Positions 24,701 through 32,590 of a stretch of DNA of 41,831 nt are shown here, in pieces. How positions within the stretch are numbered: position 1 is the stretch's first letter; every line of letters starts with the position of its first letter. The stretch covers positions 1 through 41,831 of the forward strand of contig JBNJGB010000047.1 in assembly GCA_051747385.1 (NCBI GenBank), given 5' to 3'. This stretch comes from JBNJGB01 sp051747385. GTDB lineage: Bacteria > Myxococcota_A > UBA9042 > PHBI01 > JACKFB01. The notes under the pieces are model-generated. The model was not told the origin of the DNA. It saw only the letters and a program-made list of their open reading frames with translations, and made no database searches. Both the position numbers and the translations under genes were made by a program.

Positions 24701-24715
24701 CCCGCTCTGCGCGGG
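24701..24715 (-). terminator. short hairpin after the membrane-protein gene
   Basis: CCCGC-GCAGA-GCGGG on the minus strand is followed by TTT and lies 20-34 nt beyond the stop of the gene at 24735. It would separate that operon from the infA promoter directly downstream. The stem is only 5 bp. Confidence 0.4.
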
Positions 24716-24734
24716 GGGGGCGCCGGACTCCGGC

Positions 24735-25184
24735 CTACGCCTCCCACCACTCCAGGGCCGGCTCGCCGAGGGCGGCCAGGGCGGTGAAGCGGACGACCCG
24801 TCCGGCGAAGGTCACGGGGAGGAGGTGAAGGGCCGGGATGCCGAAGCTGCCGCCCAGGGTCACCATGCCCAGGACCGGCGGGATGCCGAAGATCCCGCCG
24901 ACGAACATGAGGGTCAGGTAGGCCTGCTCCAGGTGCTTCTCGTACTTGTCGCGCGTGCGCTGCACCTGCCTTTCGAGCCAGCGCCAGCGCCGCACCAGGG
25001 CCTCGCCGCCGAAGTAGAGCAGGGTGTAGACGCCCATCTGGCCCACGGAGACCACCGCGCCCACGAGGAGCGGGTGCCAGCCGAGCTTGGCGCCGTAGAC
25101 GGCGGAGGTCACCTCCGGGCTCACGATCCACAGGACGCTCCCGACGAAGCCGATGCCCAGGAGCGAGAGGATCTCGAGCGCCAC
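24735..25184 (-). CDS. small integral membrane protein, VTT/YqaA-like
   Basis: The 149-residue protein has about four hydrophobic segments (IGFVGSVLWIV, LLVGAVVSVGQMGVYTLLYF, LMFVGGIFGIPPVLGMVTLG, HLLPVTFAGRVVRF) and a basic loop (RRWRWLERQVQRTRDKYEKH). The GIFGIPPVLG and FAGRVVRF motifs recall small YqaA/DedA-like VTT-domain proteins. Function is unknown; members of the broader group act in lipid or ion transport. It starts with GTG at 25184, with GAGG upstream, 7 nt after the aminotransferase stop, so the two are cotranscribed. Confidence 0.75.
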   Translation of the reverse strand: MALEILSLLGIGFVGSVLWIVSPEVTSAVYGAKLGWHPLLVGAVVSVGQMGVYTLLYFGGEALVRRWRWLERQVQRTRDKYEKHLEQAYLTLMFVGGIFGIPPVLGMVTLGGSFGIPALHLLPVTFAGRVVRFTALAALGEPALEWWEA

Positions 25185-25190
25185 GCCGCC

Positions 25191-26462
25191 TCAGGCTTCC
25201 CGGATCATCGCGTCCAGGCGGTCGAGGCCGCTCCGGACGGTGTCCGTCTCGGGGCCGAAGCTCAGGCGGACGAACTGGCGCAGGCGCGACGGGATGTGGC
25301 TGCGCCGCTTGCCCGGGTCCACGTCGAAGAAGACCCCGGGGACCGTGATGACGCGGTAGTCCAGGGCCTTCCGGAAGAAGTCCATGCCGTCCCGGAGCGA
25401 CGGGGGCAGGTTGTCCAGGGTCGCGAACGCGTAGAAGGCGCCCATCGGCTCGTTGGCGAGGCCCAGCCCCATGGCGCGGATGCGGTCGAGGACCATCTGC
25501 CGCTTGCGCGAGAAGGTGCCCTGGATGGCGCGCGCCTCCTGGTCTGCGAACTCCTGGTCCAGGAGGGGGATGGCCGCCCGCTGGAGCGGGTGCGGGGCGC
25601 CGCCGTCGAGGAAGGAGCCCGCGGAGGCCACCCGCTCGATGATGGGCTTCGGCCCCACGGTCCAGGACAGCCGCCAGCCGGGATAGCGCCAGTTCTTGGT
25701 CAGCCCGTCGACGACGACCACCGGGTCCTCGTCCACGTCCTCCACGTACCGGCAGGCGCTCAGGGACGGCCCGTCCGACGCCGCGGCGTCGCCGTACAGG
25801 TAGTGCGCGTAGAACTCGTCGACGATCATCCAGCAGCTCAGCTCCCGGCAGATGTCGACCCACGCCCGCAGGGCCCCGCCTCGGACGGCCTGGCCGGTGG
25901 GGTTGCACGGGTTGGACAGGAGCAGGGCGCCCAGGCCCTTGCCGACGATCTCGCTCCGCAGCCCGTCCGGCGGGAGCGTGAAGCCCTGCTCCCGGTCCAG
26001 GACGATGGGGATGGGCACGAAGGCCTTGAAGATCTCCAGGAGCTCCTCGTACGCGGTGTAGTCCGGCAGGAGGTGCCCCAGGTGGACCGGGCCCAGGGAG
26101 GCCGCCAGCCGCGTCAGCCCGATCCGGCCGCCCGCGGAGATGGCCACGTTGTCCGCCGTGTACTGGGACGGCATCCCGCGACGATAGCGGGCGTTGTACA
26201 GCGCCGCCACGGCCTCGCGCAGCTCCTCGAGGCCGGCCACGGGGGCGTACTCGTAGACGCTGTCCGGCAGGTCCACGTGGTCGATCCGGGGCGTCCCGTC
26301 GGGGATGGGGCCCGTCTCCGGGGCGCCCTGACCCAGGTTGGCCCAGTCGTCGTGGCCGTAGTGGAAGCCCCGCATCATGGCCTCGTGCATCACGTAGATG
26401 ACGCCGGTGCGGGGGACGGGGCGGAAGACGTCCAGGGCGTCCTGGCTTGTGGTGCCGTTCAT
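25191..26462 (-). CDS. class I/II PLP-dependent aminotransferase
   Basis: The 423-residue fold type I aminotransferase has SNPCNPTG (183-190), DEFYAHY (215-221) and the PLP lysine Lys256 in DGLTKNWRYPGWRLSW. An Arg near the C-terminus (LRQFVRLSFG) would bind the substrate carboxylate. It is cytoplasmic; the substrate is not predictable, and the sequence does not match a standard AspC, HisC or TyrB pattern. The ATG at 26462 has no ribosome site, but a strong promoter (TTGACA-N17-TATGCG) ends 6 nt before it, so the mRNA is probably leaderless. It is divergent from the acyl-CoA synthetase fusion and upstream of the small membrane-protein gene. Confidence 0.9.
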   Translation of the reverse strand: MNGTTSQDALDVFRPVPRTGVIYVMHEAMMRGFHYGHDDWANLGQGAPETGPIPDGTPRIDHVDLPDSVYEYAPVAGLEELREAVAALYNARYRRGMPSQYTADNVAISAGGRIGLTRLAASLGPVHLGHLLPDYTAYEELLEIFKAFVPIPIVLDREQGFTLPPDGLRSEIVGKGLGALLLSNPCNPTGQAVRGGALRAWVDICRELSCWMIVDEFYAHYLYGDAAASDGPSLSACRYVEDVDEDPVVVVDGLTKNWRYPGWRLSWTVGPKPIIERVASAGSFLDGGAPHPLQRAAIPLLDQEFADQEARAIQGTFSRKRQMVLDRIRAMGLGLANEPMGAFYAFATLDNLPPSLRDGMDFFRKALDYRVITVPGVFFDVDPGKRRSHIPSRLRQFVRLSFGPETDTVRSGLDRLDAMIREA

Positions 26463-26468
26463 GACCGT

Positions 26469-26497
26469 CGCATACTTGCCGCCCCCCGCGGTGTCAA
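26469..26497 (-). promoter_or_regulatory. leaderless promoter of the aminotransferase gene
   Basis: On the minus strand TTGACA (26492-26497), a 17-bp spacer and TATGCG (26469-26474) are followed by 6 nt and then the ATG at 26462. With normal -10 to +1 spacing the transcript starts at the A of the ATG. This is the clearest promoter in the window. Confidence 0.65.
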
Positions 26498-26539
26498 CGC
26501 GCTCCGCGCCCCCGAAGTGCCGTGACGGAGGCCCTCGTC

Positions 26540-29500
26540 GTGACCGACCGGCGCAGAAGGAAGAGCCCGTGGCGGCGGGCGCGAAGGCGCCTCGTGGCCC
26601 TCGGACGCGGGGCGGACAACGCCCTGGAGCTGGTCGCCCGCGGCCGGCTGGGGGCCCCGTATCGCGCCAGGCACGAGATCGTCCACGAGGAGGGGATCCT
26701 CTCGCTGAGGCGCTACACGCCCGAGGAGGAGCGTCCGGGCCGGGTCGGGGATCCGCTGCTCCTCGTGCCGCCGCTGATGGTCACGGCCGAGATCTACGAC
26801 ATCTCGCCGGAGCTGAGCGCCGTGTCCTTCCTGGTGGGGCAGGGCCTCGACGTCTGGGTCGTGGATTTCGGCGCCCCGGAGGAGGACGAGGCCGGCATGG
26901 GCCGGACCCTCGACGACCACGTGCTGGCCGTGGACGCGGCCATCGAGGAGATCCACCGCCGCACGGGCCGCGCGGTCCACCTGGTCGGCTACTCCCAGGG
27001 CGGGATGTTCGCCTACCAGGCCGCCGCGTACCGCCAGTCCGAGGGGCTCGCGTCGGTCATCACCTGCGGCAGCCCCGTCGACATGCGGCGGAACCTCCCG
27101 GTCCGCCTGCACGACACCCTGGCGGAGCGGGTCCTCGCCGTGGCGCGCCAGGCCGTCGACGGCGTGATCCGGGACCTGGAGGGCCTCCCCGGGACCCTGA
27201 CGAGCCGCGGCTTCAAGCTCCTCGCGCCGCGACAGGAGCTGAAGCAGCTCGTGGGGATGCTCGGCCTGCTCCACGACCGCGAGGCCCTGGAGCGCCGGGA
27301 GCCGAAGCGCCGCTTCCTGGGCGGCGAGGGCTTCATCGCCTGGTCCGGGCCGGCCTTCCGGAGCTTCGTCGACCAGTTCGTCGTCGAGAACCGCATGCGC
27401 TCCGGCGGCTTCGTCATCGCGGGCCGGACGGCGAGCCTGGCGGACATCGACGTCCCCATCCTGTACTTCGTCGGGAGCCGGGACGATCTGGCCCGGCCGG
27501 GCTCGGTGCGGGCCATCTGCGACGCGGCGCCCCGCGCGGAGTGCCACGAGGTCGACGTCCCGGCCGGACACTTCGGGCTCGTCGTGGGCTCCCGGGCCAT
27601 GGGGGAGACGTGGCCCGCGGTCGCCGACTGGGTCCGCTGGCACGCCGGCGAGGGCGCGCGGCCGGAGATCCTCGACGCCACGCCCGAGGAGCCCCTGGAG
27701 ATGCCGGAGGACCTGCCCGAGCCGGCCGGGCGGGGGACGGTCGTGGGGCGCCTGTACGAGCTGGCGACGGACGTGGCAGACGGCCTCTGGAGCCGCATGG
27801 GGGACGTCTCGGTCGAGGCGACCGGCCTCGTGGCGGCCATGCGCTGGCAGCTGCCGAGGCTGGCGCGGCTGCTGAGCCTGACCGACCACTCGCGGATCAG
27901 CATGGCCCGCATCCTGGCGGAGCAGGCGGAGGCGATCCCCGAGGAGACCTTCTTCCTGTGGGAGGGACGCGCCTATACCTGGGACCAGGCGAACCGCCGG
28001 GTGAACCAGGCGGCGCGCGTGCTGGCGGGCCAGGACGTCGCTCCGGGGCACCACGTCGGAATCTACATGGGAAACCACCCGGACTTCCTCACGGTGGTGG
28101 CCGCCCTGAGCCGGCTGGGGGCGGTGGCGGTGCCCATCAACTCGGAGGCGCCGGGCCGGACCCTCGCCCACGCCCTGGAGGCGGGGCACGTGGACGCCCT
28201 GGTCACCGACCCGGCCCGGGCGGATCGCGCGGCGCGGGTGGTGGGGGAGCGGCCCCTGCTGGTGATCGGCGCGGCCGAGGTGCAGCGCGTGCCCCCGGAG
28301 GGCGCAGTGGACCTGGATCGGCTCGTGGCGCGGGCGTCGGCGGATCCGATCATCGAGCGTCCCGCGGACCCGGGGCGCGGGGGCGACCTGGCGATGCTGC
28401 TGTTCACGTCCGGGACGACCGGCCTGCCGAAGGCCGTGCGGGTGACGAACCGGCGGCAGGTCTCCGCCGCGCTGTGGGCGGCCACGGCCTGCGAGCTGAC
28501 GCCGACGAACACGGTGTACTGCAGCCTGCCGCTGCACCACGCCACCGGGATGCTCGTGGCGGTGGGCGCGGCGCTGGTCGGGGGCTCCCGGCTGGCCCTG
28601 GCGCCGCGGTTTTCCGCGTCGCGCTTCTGGGACGACGTCCGGCGCTACGGGGCGGACGTGGTCTTCTACGTGGGAGAGCTTTGTCGCTACCTGGTCAACG
28701 CCCCGGCCCGGCCCGACGAGCGCTCGCATCCCGTGGAGATGTTCGTCGGCAACGGCATGCGCCCCGAGGTGTGGATCGCCATGCAGGAGCGCTTCGGCCC
28801 CCTGCGGATCGTGGAGTTCTATGGCTCCACCGAGGGCAACGTGGTCCTCGCGAACCTCACCGGGGACAAGCCCGGATCCGTGGGGCGCCCCTTCACCGGC
28901 GCCGGAGAGGTGGAGCTGATCCGCTACGACATGGACGCCGATCGCCTCGCCCGCGGCGACGACGGCCGCCCCATCCGCTGCGAGCCCGGCGAGCCCGGCG
29001 TGCTCATCGCCCGGGTCGAGGAGGAGCACCCCCTGGCGCGCTTCGACGGCTACGCCGATCCGGAGGAGACCGAGCGGCGCATCCTGCGGGACGTCTTCGA
29101 GCCCGGCGACGCGTGGTTCGTGACCTGGGACCTCCTGCGGCGCGACGAGGAGGGCGACTTCTGGTTCGTCGATCGCCTGGGCGACACGTACCGCTGGAAG
29201 GGCGAGAACGTGTCCACGGCGCAGGTGGCGTCCGTGGTGTCCGAGGCGCCCTTCGTGGCGGCGGCGACCGTGTACGGCGTCGAGCTCCCGGGTCGCGAGG
29301 GGCGCGCGGGGATGGCCGCCGTGGAGCTCGAGGAGGGGGAGCGGTTCGACGGCGAGGCGATGTTCGGGCTGGTGACGCGGCACCTCACGCCGGCCGCCCG
29401 CCCGCGCTTTTTGCGGGTCGTGAAGCGCCTCGACGTCACGGACACTTTGAAGTTCGTCAAGACGGACCTCCAGGAGGACGGCGCCGACCCGGGGCGGTTC

Positions 29501-29587
29501 GGCGATCCGTTGTACTGGTACGACGAGGCCTCCAGGGCGTATCGTCCACTGGACATGGACACGTGGGCCGCCCTGACCACCGGGTGA
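26540..29587 (+). CDS. fusion of PhaC-like alpha/beta hydrolase and FATP-type acyl-CoA synthetase
   Basis: The 1015-residue protein joins two enzymes. Residues about 30-380 are a PHA-synthase-like alpha/beta hydrolase with GYSQGG (Ser152, where PhaC has Cys), Asp315/316 in SRDD and His344 in PAGHFG. After a helical linker, residues about 450-1000 are an ANL-family acyl-CoA synthetase: LLFTSGTTGLPKAV (621-634), EFYGSTEGN (759-767, the fatty-acid-transport-protein signature) and DTYRWKGENVST. It would activate a long-chain or hydroxy fatty acid to acyl-CoA. The hydrolase half could release or transfer acyl groups. The Cys to Ser change argues against polymerisation. I chose GTG 26540 because GGAGG lies 8 nt upstream; GTG 26522 is the alternative. 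The PIN gene follows after 28 nt. Confidence 0.85.
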   Translation: MTDRRRRKSPWRRARRRLVALGRGADNALELVARGRLGAPYRARHEIVHEEGILSLRRYTPEEERPGRVGDPLLLVPPLMVTAEIYDISPELSAVSFLVGQGLDVWVVDFGAPEEDEAGMGRTLDDHVLAVDAAIEEIHRRTGRAVHLVGYSQGGMFAYQAAAYRQSEGLASVITCGSPVDMRRNLPVRLHDTLAERVLAVARQAVDGVIRDLEGLPGTLTSRGFKLLAPRQELKQLVGMLGLLHDREALERREPKRRFLGGEGFIAWSGPAFRSFVDQFVVENRMRSGGFVIAGRTASLADIDVPILYFVGSRDDLARPGSVRAICDAAPRAECHEVDVPAGHFGLVVGSRAMGETWPAVADWVRWHAGEGARPEILDATPEEPLEMPEDLPEPAGRGTVVGRLYELATDVADGLWSRMGDVSVEATGLVAAMRWQLPRLARLLSLTDHSRISMARILAEQAEAIPEETFFLWEGRAYTWDQANRRVNQAARVLAGQDVAPGHHVGIYMGNHPDFLTVVAALSRLGAVAVPINSEAPGRTLAHALEAGHVDALVTDPARADRAARVVGERPLLVIGAAEVQRVPPEGAVDLDRLVARASADPIIERPADPGRGGDLAMLLFTSGTTGLPKAVRVTNRRQVSAALWAATACELTPTNTVYCSLPLHHATGMLVAVGAALVGGSRLALAPRFSASRFWDDVRRYGADVVFYVGELCRYLVNAPARPDERSHPVEMFVGNGMRPEVWIAMQERFGPLRIVEFYGSTEGNVVLANLTGDKPGSVGRPFTGAGEVELIRYDMDADRLARGDDGRPIRCEPGEPGVLIARVEEEHPLARFDGYADPEETERRILRDVFEPGDAWFVTWDLLRRDEEGDFWFVDRLGDTYRWKGENVSTAQVASVVSEAPFVAAATVYGVELPGREGRAGMAAVELEEGERFDGEAMFGLVTRHLTPAARPRFLRVVKRLDVTDTLKFVKTDLQEDGADPGRFGDPLYWYDEASRAYRPLDMDTWAALTTG

Positions 29588-29615
29588 GGGCACGCCGCGC
29601 GCCGAGGAGGCCCCC

Positions 29616-30206
29616 ATGACCCCCGCGACCCACGACCCGCTCCGGCTCGTGGTGGACACGAGCGTCCTGACGAACCCCTACACCGGGCGCCAGTTCGGGG
29701 AGGGCGTCCCGGGCGCCGTCGCCGCGTTCACGGCCCTGCTCAGGCGCGCCGGCGATGCGGTGCGCTGCCACATGCCGCCGTCCATCTTCGAGGAGGTGAA
29801 GACCTTCCTGGACGAGGACGAGCTCCCCGACGACTTCGAGGCGGTGGTCGCGCTGCAGTCCCCCGATCGCTACGGCGTGTCGGTCCCCGGCTACCTGCTC
29901 TACGAGCTGATCCACGACATCCGGACGCGCATCGACCAGGGCCTCCGCGTGGCCGAAAAGGCCGTGCGCACGTCCCACCCGGAAGGCGAGGAGGCCACGA
30001 TCCGGCGACTGCGCGGGGAGTACCGGGACGCGCTGCGCGCCGGGTTCCTCGACTCGCGGGAGGACGTCGACCTGATCCTCCTGGCCCGGGAGCTGGACGC
30101 CGCCCTCGTCTCCAGCGATCACGCGGTCGTCCGGTGGGCCGAGAACCTGGGCATCCGCCTCGTCCGCCCGGAGGGGCTGCGCCGCCTCCTGGAGGGGCTG
30201 CTCTGA
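29616..30206 (+). CDS. PIN-domain protein, RNA ligase partner (MJ_0950-type)
   Basis: The 196-residue product begins with a PIN-fold strand and acidic residue (RLVVDTSVLTNP, Asp14). It continues with MPPSIFEEV, QSPDRYGVSVPGYLLYELI, IRTRIDQGLRVAEKAVR, LDSREDVDLILLARELDA and LVSSDHAVVRWAENLGIR. This order matches the RNA ligase partner family (UPF0278 type), mainly archaeal, normally found beside a Pab1020-type RNA ligase. No RNA ligase lies in this window, so the gene is an orphan here. It may cut RNA, by analogy with PIN nucleases. GAGGAGG precedes the ATG by 5 nt, and it sits 28 nt behind the acyl-CoA synthetase fusion, probably on the same transcript. Confidence 0.82.
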   Translation: MTPATHDPLRLVVDTSVLTNPYTGRQFGEGVPGAVAAFTALLRRAGDAVRCHMPPSIFEEVKTFLDEDELPDDFEAVVALQSPDRYGVSVPGYLLYELIHDIRTRIDQGLRVAEKAVRTSHPEGEEATIRRLRGEYRDALRAGFLDSREDVDLILLARELDAALVSSDHAVVRWAENLGIRLVRPEGLRRLLEGLL

Positions 30207-30271
30207 GCGGAGCCGTCGGCCGTGAGGAGCACGGCCGTGTGGCTCCCGATGTCGACGACGCCGACCCGCAC
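30200..30271 (-). pseudogene. possible truncated Ppx/GppA-like gene start
   Basis: On the minus strand a GTG at 30271, preceded by GGAGG at about 8 nt, opens VRVGVVDIGSHTAVLLTADG. That looks like the first strand and phosphate-1 loop of the actin-like fold in Ppx/GppA phosphatases. After about 24 codons the frame enters the antisense of the PIN gene and similarity ends. It could be the stub of a gene cut by rearrangement, or chance. Confidence 0.3.
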
Positions 30272-30484
30272 CCTCGGATCCCTCCGGGATCGTCACACCC
30301 CATCTGGGGCGCGCGGCCAGCATCGGTACGACGGCGGCGGCGATCGGGAGGCGGGCCACGGGCTGCTCCATGTCGGCGAGGAAGGGGCCCTCTTGGCGAG
30401 TCGAACGGCGCGGCGCGACCGCCGTCACGCTCCGAGGAGACTCCGGGCTGGCGTGCGACCCGACCTCGGGGTAGACGGGGCGGC

Positions 30485-31564
30485 ATGTATCGGCTGCTCC
30501 GACCGCTGCTGTTCCGCATGGACCCCGAGCGGGCCCACGATCTGACCTTCCGCGCCCTCGAGCTCCTGGGCCCCGTGGCCCGCGCCGCCGCGCGACTGAG
30601 GGCCGGCGCCAGGTCGCCGCGCCTGGCCACGGAGGTGGCCGGCCTGGAGCTCGGCGGCCCCGTCGGGCTCGCCGCCGGCCTGGACAAGGACGGCCGCCTG
30701 GTCCGCCTGTGGCCGTGCCTGGGCTTCGGCTCCGTGGAGCTGGGCACCGTGACCGCGCACGCCCAGCCCGGCAATCCGAGGCCGCGGCTGTTCCGGTTTC
30801 CGGAGGAGGGGGCCCTCGTCAACCGGATGGGCTTCAACAACGCCGGCTCGGACGCCCTGGCGAAGCGGCTCCGGGGACTCCGCGACGGGGGCTGGGAGCC
30901 GGTCGTGCCCGTCGGGGTGAACATCGGCAAGTCGAAGATCACGCCCCTCGACGAGGCGGTGGACGACTATCGCACCAGCGCCCGGCGCCTCCGCGACGTG
31001 GCCGACTACCTCGTGATCAACGTCTCCTCTCCGAACACCCCGGGGCTGCGGGAGCTTCAGGACAAGGAGCACCTGGCGCGCATCCTGGACGGGGTCCGCT
31101 CGGAGGCGGGCGACGTGCCGGTCTTCGTGAAGCTGGCCCCGGACCTGGACCTGTCCGCGCTCGACGAGGCGGTCGCGGTGGCGGAGTCGGGCGGCGCCGC
31201 GGGCATCGTCGCGACGAACACGACCATCCGGCGCTACGATCTGCCCGACGTGGGCCCCGGCGGGCTGTCCGGCCGCCCGCTGCTCCCCCGGGCGCTGGAG
31301 GTCGTGCGCCACGTGGCCCACTCCACGGAGCTGCCGGTCATCGGCGTGGGCGGCATCCGCACCATCGACGACGTGGAGGCGATGCTGGGCGCCGGCGCCC
31401 GCGCGGTGCAGGTCTACACGGCCTTCATCTACGAGGGGCCCATGCTCGCCTCGCGCCTGAACCGCTCCCTCGCGGACGCCCTGGCCGTGGAGAACGCGCG
31501 GGACGTGGGAGAGCTTCGCGAGCGCCTGCGGGAGCGGGCGGCCCGGGCGGAGGACGCGGCGTGA
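30485..31564 (+). CDS. pyrD: dihydroorotate dehydrogenase, class 2
   Basis: This enzyme oxidises dihydroorotate to orotate with quinone in pyrimidine synthesis, at the inner membrane. The 359-residue FMN barrel has the N-terminal helices of class 2 enzymes (LLFRMDPERAHDLTF), GLAAGLDKDG, LVNRMGFNNAG, NVSSPNTPGLR (179-189, with the catalytic serine), FVKLAPDL, GGLSGRPL and IGVGGI. The ATG at 30485 has no ribosome site; TAGACG ends 7 nt upstream, so it may be leaderless. The stop overlaps the rsgA start as GTGA, giving a translationally coupled pair. An in-frame extension upstream is low-complexity and not used. Confidence 0.95.
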   Translation: MYRLLRPLLFRMDPERAHDLTFRALELLGPVARAAARLRAGARSPRLATEVAGLELGGPVGLAAGLDKDGRLVRLWPCLGFGSVELGTVTAHAQPGNPRPRLFRFPEEGALVNRMGFNNAGSDALAKRLRGLRDGGWEPVVPVGVNIGKSKITPLDEAVDDYRTSARRLRDVADYLVINVSSPNTPGLRELQDKEHLARILDGVRSEAGDVPVFVKLAPDLDLSALDEAVAVAESGGAAGIVATNTTIRRYDLPDVGPGGLSGRPLLPRALEVVRHVAHSTELPVIGVGGIRTIDDVEAMLGAGARAVQVYTAFIYEGPMLASRLNRSLADALAVENARDVGELRERLRERAARAEDAA

Positions 31565-32466
31565 GCAGCGAGAGGATCGCGGCCACGGTGGTGGAGGTCC
31601 ACGGGATCAAGGCGACGGCGCTCGTGCACTCGGACGGTCGGCGCCTGCGGTGCCGGCCCCTGCGGGATCGCCGTCGACTCGCGGTGGGGGACCGCGTGGA
31701 GGTCGAGGCGACCCGGCACGGCCCGCGGATCGTCTCCCTGGAGGAACGCGAGCGCTGCCTGTGGCGACCCGTGGAGCGGGGACGGCGCCTCATGGCGGCC
31801 CACGTGGATCGGGTGGTGGTCGTCGGAGCGGTGGCCCCGGAGCCGCGGCCGGGCTTCTTCGACCGCTTCCTGGTGGCGGCCGACGCCCAGGACATCGACG
31901 TCGTCCTCGTCCTCAACAAGGTGGACCGCGAGGAGGGCCTGGGGCATGCCCGACGGCTCGTGCAGCCGTACCGGGACCTGGACTACCCGGTCCTGGAGAC
32001 CAGCGCGCACACCGGCGAGGGGGTGGAGGCCCTGGAGGATCTGGCCGCGCACGGCCTCACGGTCCTGGCCGGCCACTCGGGCGTGGGGAAGTCCTCCCTC
32101 CTCAACCGCCTGGTGCCGGACGCGGACCTGCGGGTGGCCGAGGTGAGCGACGCGACGGGGCGCGGGCGCCACACCACCTCGGTGACCACGTGCCACCGGA
32201 TCGGCGCCCCCTGGCCGGAGGGCGGGCTGCTGGTGGACACGCCCGGGGTGCGCTCCTTCGGGCTGTACGGCATGGACCTGGTGGACCTGTCCCACGGCTT
32301 CCGGGACCTGCGCCCGTTCCGCCACCTGTGCCGGTTCCGGGACTGCGTGCACGAGACGGAGCCGGGCTGCGCCGTCCGCGAGGCCGTGGAGGAGGGGCGC
32401 ATCGCCCGGTCCCGCTACGAGAGCTACCTCCGGATCCTCCGCTCGGTCCGCTCCGGCGAGGGGTGA
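31561..32466 (+). CDS. rsgA: ribosome small-subunit biogenesis GTPase RsgA
   Basis: RsgA is a circularly permuted GTPase that releases assembly factors from the 30S subunit. The 301-residue product has an N-terminal OB fold (1-80), then G4 NKVD (119-122), G5 SAH (148-150), G1 GHSGVGKSSL (171-180), switch region GRGRHTT and G3 DTPG (226-229): the permuted order expected. A C-terminal zinc knuckle reads C-x4-C-x-H-x5-C within LCRFRDCVHETEPGC. It starts with GTG at 31561, overlapping the pyrD stop by 3 nt. The pairing with pyrD is probably only transcriptional. Confidence 0.95.
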   Translation: MSSERIAATVVEVHGIKATALVHSDGRRLRCRPLRDRRRLAVGDRVEVEATRHGPRIVSLEERERCLWRPVERGRRLMAAHVDRVVVVGAVAPEPRPGFFDRFLVAADAQDIDVVLVLNKVDREEGLGHARRLVQPYRDLDYPVLETSAHTGEGVEALEDLAAHGLTVLAGHSGVGKSSLLNRLVPDADLRVAEVSDATGRGRHTTSVTTCHRIGAPWPEGGLLVDTPGVRSFGLYGMDLVDLSHGFRDLRPFRHLCRFRDCVHETEPGCAVREAVEEGRIARSRYESYLRILRSVRSGEG

Positions 32467-32494
32467 CGGCGCGCGCGGACTCCCGCAACTCTGC

Positions 32495-32542
32495 GTGACA
32501 CCGCGGAAGACCGTGGCGTAGACTCTCCGGCGTCTTCGCCGG
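32495..32542 (+). promoter_or_regulatory. promoter plus start-site hairpin before the unknown gene
   Basis: GTGACA (32495-32500), an 18-bp spacer and TAGACT (32519-32524) form a promoter. The predicted start near 32531 lies within a perfect hairpin CCGGCG-TCTT-CGCCGG (32527-32542). That hairpin could terminate rsgA transcripts or cap the new 5' end. Confidence 0.45.
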
Positions 32543-32590
32543 GGCGACGGCGAGCGGTCGGCGCCGCCCCCGCGAGGCGGTCACCTGGGG

